From: Streptomyces sp. NBC_00659
GTDB taxonomy: Bacteria; Actinomycetota; Actinomycetes; Streptomycetales; Streptomycetaceae
DNA length: 64,000 nucleotides
Assembly (NCBI RefSeq): GCF_036226925.1
Contig: NZ_CP109031.1
Location: 7,998,001-8,062,000, forward strand
Direction of reading: 5' to 3'
Both the position numbers and the translations under genes were made by a program. Within the stretch, counting starts at the first letter, position 1; each line of letters begins with the position of its first letter. Below the pieces are notes generated by a model, which was given only the letters and a program-made list of their open reading frames with translations, was not told the origin of the DNA and did no database searches. Of the stretch, positions 57,777 to 64,000 are shown piece by piece.

Positions 57777-58913
57777 ATGACAGCGGCAGGAACGCCGGGG
57801 CACGGTCCCCTCGCCGGGGTGCGCGTGGTCGAGCTGGCGGGCATCGGGCCCGGCCCGTTCGCCGCCATGCTGCTGGCCGACCTCGGAGCGGACGTCGTCC
57901 GGGTGGACCGGCCCGGCGGCCCCGGGCTCGGGGTCGACCCGGCCCACGACATCACCAACCGCAACAAGCGGTCCGTGATCATCGACCTCAAGGCCGAGGA
58001 CGGCGCGTCCCGCGTCCTCGACCTGGCCGAACGGGCCGACATCCTGATCGAGGGCTACCGCCCGGGCGTGGCCGAGCGGCTCGGCGTGGGCCCCGAGGAC
58101 TGCCGTGCCCGCAACCCGGCGCTCGTCTACGGCCGGATGACGGGATGGGGCCAGGAAGGCCCGCTCGCCCAGCGCGCCGGGCACGACATCGCCTACATCG
58201 CGCTCACCGGCACCCTCGGGATGATCGGCGACCCGGACAGGCCGCCGGCGGTCCCCGCGAACCTCCTCGGCGACTACGCGGGCGGCTCGCTCTACCTCGT
58301 CGTCGGCCTCCTCGCCGCCCTGCACCACGCGCGGGCGACCGGCACCGGCCAGATCGTGGACGCCGCCATCGTCGACGGCACCGCGCACCTCTCGACGATG
58401 ATCCACGGCATGATCGCCGCGGGCGGCTGGCAGGACCGGCGCGCCGCCAACCTCCTCGACGGCGGCTGCCCCTACTACGGCACCTACGAGACCGCCGACG
58501 GCCGGCACATGGCCGTCGGCCCCCTGGAGCAGCGGTTCTACGACCAGTTCGTCGACCTGCTCGGCATTCCCGAACTCGGTCCCGCCCACAAGGACCCGGC
58601 GCGCTGGGAGGAACTGCGCACGGCGGTCGCCGACCGCTTCAGGACCCGTACGAGAGACGAGTGGACCGCCGTCTTCGAGGGCACCGACGCGTGTGTGGCA
58701 CCGGTCCTGTCCCTGCGCGAGGCGCCCGGACATCCGCATCTCGCAGCCCGGGGCACGTTCGTGGACCACGAAGGCATCACCCAGCCCGCCCCCGCCCCGC
58801 GCTTCTCGGCCACCCCCACCTCGGTCCGCGGCGGACCGGCCCTGCCGGGCGCGGGCACGGCGGACGTGGCCCGTGACTGGGACGTACCCCGGCTGACGAA
58901 GGACGGCGGCTGA
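57777..58913 (+). CDS. CaiB/BaiF-type CoA-transferase (acyl-CoA racemase-like)
   Basis: A 378-residue family III CoA-transferase, close to alpha-methylacyl-CoA racemase. Features: PLAGVRVVELAGIGPGPFAAM near residue 12, LLADLGADVVRVDRPGG near 35, NRNKRSVIIDLK near 62 and the racemase-like GHDIAYIALTGTLGMIG near 125. ATG 57777 follows a GGGGG site; an in-frame start at 57741 lies within the operator region. It opens a row with acyl-CoA dehydrogenase, thiolase and FadB, where it could epimerise or activate branched acyl-CoA before beta-oxidation. Expression probably responds to acyl-CoA through the palindromes upstream. Confidence 0.93.
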   Translation: MTAAGTPGHGPLAGVRVVELAGIGPGPFAAMLLADLGADVVRVDRPGGPGLGVDPAHDITNRNKRSVIIDLKAEDGASRVLDLAERADILIEGYRPGVAERLGVGPEDCRARNPALVYGRMTGWGQEGPLAQRAGHDIAYIALTGTLGMIGDPDRPPAVPANLLGDYAGGSLYLVVGLLAALHHARATGTGQIVDAAIVDGTAHLSTMIHGMIAAGGWQDRRAANLLDGGCPYYGTYETADGRHMAVGPLEQRFYDQFVDLLGIPELGPAHKDPARWEELRTAVADRFRTRTRDEWTAVFEGTDACVAPVLSLREAPGHPHLAARGTFVDHEGITQPAPAPRFSATPTSVRGGPALPGAGTADVARDWDVPRLTKDGG

Positions 58914-59031
58914 TGGGATCGCGCCGGGCGCCGGCTCCCGGCCGGGGCGCTGCGCCCGCACGCGCCGGCGCGAGCCCCGGCACCGGCCTCCACGAAGGTT
59001 TCCGTACGCACTCCAGGAAGGTGCTTCCCGC

Positions 59032-60174
59032 ATGAAGCGGCAGATCTTCACCGCCGAGCACGACGCGTTCCGCGAGACCGTGCGCACCTTCCTCGCCAAG
59101 GAGGTGCTGCCCCACTACGAGCAGTGGGAGAAGGACGGCATCGTCTCCCGCGACGCCTGGCGGGCGGCCGGGAAGCAGGGACTGCTCGGACTCGCCGTGC
59201 CCGAGGAGTACGGAGGCGGCGGGAACACCGACTTCCGCTACAGTGCCGTGCTCGCCGAGGAGTTCACGCGCGCGGGAGCGGCCGGTCTCGCCCTCGGACT
59301 GCACAACGACATTATCGGGCCGTATCTCACGGACCTCGCCACCGAGGAGCAGAAGCGGCGCTGGCTGCCCGGCTTCTGCGACGGCTCGATCGTCACGGCG
59401 ATCGCCATGACCGAGCCCGGCGCCGGCTCCGACCTCCAGGGCATCACCACCCGCGCCGAGGACAAGGGCGACCACTTCCTGCTCAACGGCTCCAAGACCT
59501 TCATCTCCAACGGCATCCTCGCCGACCTGGTGATCGTGGTCGCGAAGACCACCCCCGAGGGCGGCGCGCGCGGGCTGTCGCTGCTCGTCGTCGAGCGGGG
59601 CATGGAAGGCTTCGAACGCGGCCGCAACCTCGACAAGATCGGCCAGAAGTCGCAGGACACCGCCGAGTTGTTCTTCAACGACGTACGCGTGCCCAAGGAG
59701 AACCTCCTCGGCGAGCCGAACGGCGCGTTCGTCCACCTGATGACGAACCTCGCGCAGGAGCGCATGGGCATCGCCGTCGCCGCCATCGCCGGGGCCGAAC
59801 ACCTGCTGGAGATCACCACCCGGTACGTGAAGGAGCGCGAGGCGTTCGGACGGCCGCTCGCGAAGCTCCAGCACATCCGCTTCGAGATAGCCGAGATGGC
59901 CACCGAGTGCGCCGTCACCCGCAGCTTCCTCGACCGCTGCATCGTCGACCACTCGGACGGCGAACTCGACGCGGTGCACGCCTCGATGGCGAAGTGGTGG
60001 GCCACCGAACTGCAGAAGCGGGTCGCCGACCGTTGCCTGCAACTGCACGGCGGATACGGCTACATGACGGAGTACCGGGTCGCACGGGCCTTCACCGACG
60101 GACGCATCCAGACCATCTACGGCGGGACGACCGAGATCATGAAGGAGATCATCGGCCGCTCCCTGCTCGGCTAA
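59032..60174 (+). CDS. Acyl-CoA dehydrogenase (LCAD/IVD-like)
   Basis: A 380-residue FAD-dependent acyl-CoA dehydrogenase, first oxidation step of beta-oxidation. The FAD signature AMTEPGAGSDLQG is near residue 125, NGSKTFISNG near 152, QLHGGYGYM near 340. At the usual catalytic-base position the sequence is IYGGTTEI, with glycine instead of glutamate; as in LCAD and isovaleryl-CoA dehydrogenase the base is probably the glutamate in AGAEHLLEI near 255. ATG 59032 follows AGGAAGGTGC. It lies 118 bases after the CoA-transferase gene and 21 bases before the thiolase. Confidence 0.95.
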   Translation: MKRQIFTAEHDAFRETVRTFLAKEVLPHYEQWEKDGIVSRDAWRAAGKQGLLGLAVPEEYGGGGNTDFRYSAVLAEEFTRAGAAGLALGLHNDIIGPYLTDLATEEQKRRWLPGFCDGSIVTAIAMTEPGAGSDLQGITTRAEDKGDHFLLNGSKTFISNGILADLVIVVAKTTPEGGARGLSLLVVERGMEGFERGRNLDKIGQKSQDTAELFFNDVRVPKENLLGEPNGAFVHLMTNLAQERMGIAVAAIAGAEHLLEITTRYVKEREAFGRPLAKLQHIRFEIAEMATECAVTRSFLDRCIVDHSDGELDAVHASMAKWWATELQKRVADRCLQLHGGYGYMTEYRVARAFTDGRIQTIYGGTTEIMKEIIGRSLLG

Positions 60175-60195
60175 CCCTCCCCGAAAGGCTTACCA

Positions 60196-61410
60196 GTGAG
60201 CACCGAAGCGTACGTGTACGACGCGATCCGCACCCCGCGCGGACGCGGCAAGCAGAACGGCTCCCTGCACGGAACCAAGCCCATCGACCTCGTCGTCGGG
60301 CTCATCCACGAGGTGCAGCGACGGTTCCCGGGCCTCGACCCGGCCGCCATCGACGACATCGTCCTCGGCGTCGTGGGCCCGGTCGGCGACCAGGGCTCCG
60401 ACATCGCCCGTATCTCCGCGATCGCCGCCGGCCTGCCCGACACGGTGGCCGGCGTCCAGGAGAACCGCTTCTGCGCATCGGGCCTCGAAGCCGTCAACCT
60501 GGCCGCGATGAAGATCCGTTCGGGCTGGGAGGACCTGGTCCTCGCGGGCGGCGTCGAGTCGATGTCGCGCGTGCCGATGGCCTCGGACGGCGGCGCGTGG
60601 TTCGCCGACCCGATGACCAACCTGGCCACCAACTTCGTGCCGCAGGGCATCGGCGCCGACCTCATCGCCACCATCGAGGGCTTCTCCCGCCGTGACGTCG
60701 ACGAGTACGCGGCCCTCTCCCAGGAGCGCGCGGCCGCGGCCGTGAAGGACGGCCGCTTCGAGAGGTCCGTCGTCCCGGTCAAGGACCGCGGCGGTCTCAC
60801 CGTCCTCGACCACGACGAGTTCCTGCGCCCCGGCACCACCGCCGACTCGCTGGCGAAGCTGAAACCGTCGTTCGCGGACATCGGTGAGCTGGGCGGCTTC
60901 GACGCGGTGGCGCTGCAGAAGTACCACTGGGTCGAGAAGATCGACCACGTCCACCACGCGGGCAACTCCTCCGGCATCGTGGACGGCGCCTCACTGGTCG
61001 CCATCGGCTCCAAGGAGGTCGGCGAGCGCTACGGCCTGACCCCGCGCGCGCGGATCGTCTCCGCCGCCGTGTCCGGCTCCGAGCCGACCATCATGCTCAC
61101 CGGCCCCGCTCCCGCCGCCCGCAAGGCGCTCGCCAAGGCCGGCCTGACCATCGACGACATCGACCTCGTCGAGATCAACGAGGCCTTCGCGGCCGTCGTC
61201 CTGCGCTTCGTGAAGGACATGGGCCTGTCGCTGGACAAGGTCAACGTCAACGGCGGCGCCATCGCGCTGGGCCACCCCCTCGGCGCCACCGGCGCGATGA
61301 TCCTCGGCACCCTCGTCGACGAACTGGAGCGCCAGGACAAGCGGTACGGCCTCGCCACCCTGTGCGTGGGCGGCGGCATGGGCATCGCCACGATCGTCGA
61401 GCGCGTCTGA
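60196..61410 (+). CDS. fadA: Acetyl-CoA acyltransferase (FadA-type thiolase)
   Basis: A 404-residue thiolase that releases acetyl-CoA at the end of each beta-oxidation round. Nucleophilic cysteine in [11 protein letters not shown] near residue 93, histidine in [15 protein letters not shown] near 360, second cysteine in LCVGGGMG near 392. The GTG start at 60196 follows GAAAGG. It is 21 bases after the dehydrogenase and 38 bases before fadB, forming a FadAB pair that probably works as a complex. Distinct from the pathway-specific PcaF at 33151. Confidence 0.94.
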   Translation: MSTEAYVYDAIRTPRGRGKQNGSLHGTKPIDLVVGLIHEVQRRFPGLDPAAIDDIVLGVVGPVGDQGSDIARISAIAAGLPDTVAGVQENRFCASGLEAVNLAAMKIRSGWEDLVLAGGVESMSRVPMASDGGAWFADPMTNLATNFVPQGIGADLIATIEGFSRRDVDEYAALSQERAAAAVKDGRFERSVVPVKDRGGLTVLDHDEFLRPGTTADSLAKLKPSFADIGELGGFDAVALQKYHWVEKIDHVHHAGNSSGIVDGASLVAIGSKEVGERYGLTPRARIVSAAVSGSEPTIMLTGPAPAARKALAKAGLTIDDIDLVEINEAFAAVVLRFVKDMGLSLDKVNVNGGAIALGHPLGATGAMILGTLVDELERQDKRYGLATLCVGGGMGIATIVERV

Positions 61411-61448
61411 CCTTCCCAACGGATCAAGGATCTACGGAGCATCCCCTG

Positions 61449-63641
61449 ATGAGCACTGAGCCCACCACCATCCGCTGGGAACAGGACGAGACCGGCGTCG
61501 TCACCCTCGTCCTCGACGACCCCAACCAGTCCGCCAACACCATGAACGCGGCGTTCCGCGCCTCCCTCGCCGCGATCACCGACCGCCTGGAGGCCGAGAA
61601 GGACTCGATCCGGGGCGTCATCTTCACCTCCGCCAAGAAGACCTTCTTCGCGGGCGGCGACCTGCGCGACCTCATCCGGGTCACCCCCGAGACCGCCCAG
61701 GACCTCTTCGACGGCGGCCTCGCCATCAAGCGGAACCTGCGCCGCATCGAGACCCTGGGCAAGCCGGTCGTCGCCGCCATCAACGGCGCGGCCCTGGGCG
61801 GCGGCTTCGAGCTCGCCCTCGCCTGCCACCACCGCGTCGCCCTCGACACCTCCGGCACCAAGATCGGCTGCCCCGAGGTCACTCTCGGCCTGCTCCCCGG
61901 AGGCGGCGGAATCGTCCGCACCGTGCGCCTGCTGGGCATCGCCGACGCCCTGCTGAAGGTCCTCCTCCAGGGCACGCAGTACAACGCGACGCGCGCCCGG
62001 GACAACGGCCTCGTCCACGAGGTGGCCGCCACCCCCGAGGAACTCCTCGTCAAGGCCCGCGCCTTCATCGACGCCAACCCCGAGTCGCAGCAGCCCTGGG
62101 ACGTCCCCGGCTACCGCATCCCCGGCGGCACCCCGGCGAACCCCAAGTTCGCGGCCAACCTGCCCGCCTTCCCCGCCAGCCTGCGCAAGCAGACCAACGG
62201 CGCCCCCTACCCGGCCCCGCGCAACATCCTCGCGGCCGCCGTCGAGGGTTCCCAGGTCGACTTCGAGACGGCCCAGGTCATCGAGGCCCGCTACTTCGTC
62301 GAGCTGGCCGCGGGCCAGACCTCGAAGAACATGATCCAGGCGTTCTTCTTCGACCTCCAGGCCGTCAACTCCGGCGCCAACCGCCCCAAGGGCATCGAGC
62401 CGCGCCCGGTCCGCAGGGTCGCCGTCCTCGGCGCCGGGATGATGGGCGCGGGCATCGCCTACTCGTGCGCGCTCGCCGGCATGGACGTCGTCCTCAAGGA
62501 CGTCTCGGCCGACGCGGCGGCCAAGGGCAAGGCGTACTCCGAGAAGCTCTGCGCCAAGGCGGTCTCCCGGGGCCGTACGACCCAGGAGAAGGCCGACGCG
62601 CTGCTCGCCCGGATCACGCCCACCGCCGACCCGAACGACCTCGCGGGCTGCGACGCGGTCATCGAGGCGGTCTTCGAGGACACCTCGCTCAAGCACAAGG
62701 TGTTCCAGGAGATCCAGCACATCGTCGAGCCCGACGCCCTGCTCTGCTCCAACACCTCCACCCTGCCGATCACCGCCCTCGCCGAAGGCGTCGAGCGGCA
62801 GGAGGACTTCATCGGGCTGCACTTCTTCTCGCCCGTCGACAAGATGCCGCTGGTGGAGATCATCAAGGGCGAGCGCACCGGCGACGAGGCACTGGCCCGC
62901 GCCTTCGACCTGGTCCGCCAGATCAAGAAGACCCCGATCGTCGTCAACGACTCGCGGGGCTTCTTCACCTCCCGGGTCATCGGCCACTTCATCAACGAGG
63001 GCGTGGCGATGGTCGGCGAGGGCGTCGAGCCCGCCTCCGTAGAGCAGGCCGCCGCCCAGGCCGGCTACCCGGCCAAGGTCCTCTCCCTCATGGACGAGCT
63101 CACCCTCACCCTGCCGCGCAAGATCCGCAAGGAGTCGAAGCAGGCCGTCGAGGAGGCGGGCGGCACCTGGGAGACCCACCCAGCCGAGGCCGTCATCGAC
63201 CGCATGGTGGACGAGTTCGAGCGCCCCGGACGCAGCGGGGGAGCGGGCTTCTACGAGTACGGCGAGGACGGCAGGCGCGGTCTTCTCTGGCCCGGTCTGC
63301 GCGAGCACTTCACCAAGGCGGGGTACGAGATCCCGTTCGAGGACATGAAGGAGCGCATGCTCTTCTCCGAGGCGCTGGACACCGTCCGGCTCCTCGAGGA
63401 GGGCGTCCTGACGTCCGTCGCCGACGCCAACATCGGGTCCATCCTCGGCATCGGCTTCCCCGGCTGGACCGGCGGCGTCCTGCAGTACATCAACGGCTAC
63501 GAGGGCGGGACCGGTACCGGACCGGCCGCGTTCGTGGCCCGCGCGCGGGAACTCGCCGAGCGCTACGGCGACCGTTTCCTCCCGCCGGCGCTGCTCGTCG
63601 AGAAGGCGGAGAAGGGCGAGCGTTTCACCGACGCGGCCTGA
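61449..63641 (+). CDS. fadB: Bifunctional enoyl-CoA hydratase/3-hydroxyacyl-CoA dehydrogenase
   Basis: A 730-residue FadB-type protein. Residues 1-200 are the crotonase module with oxyanion region KKTFFAGGDLRDL near 58 and the catalytic glutamates near 112-140 (GAALGGGFELALACHH, GCPEVTLGLLPGGGG). A linker leads to the NAD-binding dehydrogenase from about 320 (VAVLGAGMMGAGIAYS) with the catalytic histidine in IGLHFFSPVDKMP near 455 and the C-terminal helical domain holding GYPAKVLSLMDEL. ATG 61449 has GGAG about 9 bases upstream. It hydrates and oxidises enoyl-CoA; its product goes to the thiolase just upstream. Confidence 0.96.
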   Translation: MSTEPTTIRWEQDETGVVTLVLDDPNQSANTMNAAFRASLAAITDRLEAEKDSIRGVIFTSAKKTFFAGGDLRDLIRVTPETAQDLFDGGLAIKRNLRRIETLGKPVVAAINGAALGGGFELALACHHRVALDTSGTKIGCPEVTLGLLPGGGGIVRTVRLLGIADALLKVLLQGTQYNATRARDNGLVHEVAATPEELLVKARAFIDANPESQQPWDVPGYRIPGGTPANPKFAANLPAFPASLRKQTNGAPYPAPRNILAAAVEGSQVDFETAQVIEARYFVELAAGQTSKNMIQAFFFDLQAVNSGANRPKGIEPRPVRRVAVLGAGMMGAGIAYSCALAGMDVVLKDVSADAAAKGKAYSEKLCAKAVSRGRTTQEKADALLARITPTADPNDLAGCDAVIEAVFEDTSLKHKVFQEIQHIVEPDALLCSNTSTLPITALAEGVERQEDFIGLHFFSPVDKMPLVEIIKGERTGDEALARAFDLVRQIKKTPIVVNDSRGFFTSRVIGHFINEGVAMVGEGVEPASVEQAAAQAGYPAKVLSLMDELTLTLPRKIRKESKQAVEEAGGTWETHPAEAVIDRMVDEFERPGRSGGAGFYEYGEDGRRGLLWPGLREHFTKAGYEIPFEDMKERMLFSEALDTVRLLEEGVLTSVADANIGSILGIGFPGWTGGVLQYINGYEGGTGTGPAAFVARARELAERYGDRFLPPALLVEKAEKGERFTDAA

Positions 63642-63991
63642 TCCGGGCGGCCCGGGCCGGGGTGCGGCCCGGGCTGTACCCCGGCTGAGGCCGCACCCGG
63701 GCTGAGGCCGCACCCGGGCTGACGGGACCTGGGGACACCGCGCCCCGGCCGAGGCCGCACCCGGGCCGAGGCCGCACCCGGGCCGAGGCCGCACCCCGGC
63801 ACACACGGGACCCGGGGACACACCGCACCACCGCCCGTGGCACATCCCGGCACACGTCGCCCGGCACACGTCGCCTCCGGGCACCCGCCCCGAGGCGACG
63901 TGTCGCTGAGTGGTACGGGGGACTTGCTCCACGCGGGCGGGCACCGGACGCTGACCGGCGAACCGGTACCCGCCGACGCCGAGGAGCCCCC
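63642..63991. other. Repeat-rich intergenic region after fadB
   Basis: 350 bases without a gene. It contains five 17-base repeats (63685-63799) and short CGGCACACGTCGCC duplications near 63849-63876. A possible GAGGAG ribosome site at 63980 leads to ATG 63992. Confidence 0.6.
63685..63799. repeat. 17-bp tandem repeats CyGAGGCCGCACCCGGG
   Basis: Two copies of CTGAGGCCGCACCCGGG (63685-63718), a 30-base spacer, then three copies of CCGAGGCCGCACCCGGG (63749-63799, last one slightly changed). The repeats alone are not palindromic enough for a terminator; slippage in a GC-rich spacer is the simple view. Confidence 0.85.
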
Positions 63992-64000
63992 ATGGGCCGC
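63992..64000 (+). CDS. Start of a further gene, cut by the window
   Basis: ATG GGC CGC preceded by GAGGAG 6-7 bases upstream. Only three codons are visible, so the product is unknown and even its reality rests on the ribosome site. Confidence 0.35.

Noticed and set aside
63685..63799. CRISPR array or terminator
   Set aside because: 17-base repeats are contiguous, lack spacers and are not palindromic enough to form a clear terminator hairpin.
61029..63944. 971-residue open frame on the minus strand opposite thiolase and fadB
   Set aside because: It mirrors strongly coding, family-matched genes on the plus strand, is repetitive in Gly/Asp/Val/Arg, and has no recognisable domain. Long antisense frames are normal at this GC content.

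Overview
The window is chromosomal DNA from a Streptomyces or very close relative. The evidence is high GC with strongly biased third codon positions, a WhiB protein, an SsgA-like sporulation protein, DUF2510 proteins, Tat and lipoprotein secretion, a pcaIJFHGBL operon with a divergent MarR repressor, and almost complete absence of TTA codons. From memory, the order pca operon / ligase / LVIVD protein / PolDom / LacI / WhiB / ABC-F / ssgD / fad genes matches the SCO6690-SCO6730 part of the S. coelicolor chromosome. I could not check this by alignment.

Left part (1-14.8 kb), a patchwork. It starts with a cut-off cytochrome P450 followed by an SRPBCC protein, a 62-residue protein and a DUF885 protein. 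Two DUF5132-like paralogues bracket a type II thioesterase and a membrane alpha/beta hydrolase. Next come an IS110 transposase remnant, IS21-like end repeats and a TetR/SDR pair with three copies of one operator. Then comes a cobalamin (B12) locus: a compact riboswitch before cbtBA, a superoxide dismutase with its N-terminus missing, and metE behind a full-size riboswitch. B12 status is therefore read twice here, once for cobalt uptake and once for B12-independent methionine synthesis.

Middle (14.8-29 kb), mostly envelope and regulatory genes: a 945-residue membrane-anchored protein with an external periplasmic-binding fold, a DUF3592-like protein, a Tat-secreted phospholipase C, a scramblase-like protein, a PAP2/DMT-transporter pair divergent from a TetR gene across a 16-bp operator-like array, a DUF2510 membrane protein, and a large MalT-like ATPase without a DNA-binding domain.

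Protocatechuate block (29.3-36.6 kb): pcaIJFHGBL on the minus strand takes protocatechuate through the beta-ketoadipate pathway. Nearly all its junctions overlap by 4 bases. The divergent MarR gene is a clear PcaV, and a strong palindrome lies in front of pcaI.

Right part (36.6-64 kb): DUF3048 lipoprotein, stand-alone DNA ligase and PolDom polymerase (a split LigD), a bldA-type LVIVD protein divergent from a DUF305 lipoprotein, LacI, VOC, WhiB, acyl-ACP desaturase with a repeat-rich promoter, dimethylargininase, an ABC-F protein with a long leader divergent from a GPP34 protein, a PEP-mutase-like enzyme, ssgD, a BNR-repeat exported protein, a luciferase-like oxidoreductase, endonuclease V, a saccharopine-dehydrogenase-like reductase, an MmcQ/YjbR protein, and finally a CoA-transferase/acyl-CoA dehydrogenase/thiolase/FadB run for beta-oxidation. 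I saw no tRNA, rRNA or CRISPR array. The least ordinary signals are the operator arrays, the two unlike B12 riboswitches, the binding-protein hybrid and the ABC-F leader.
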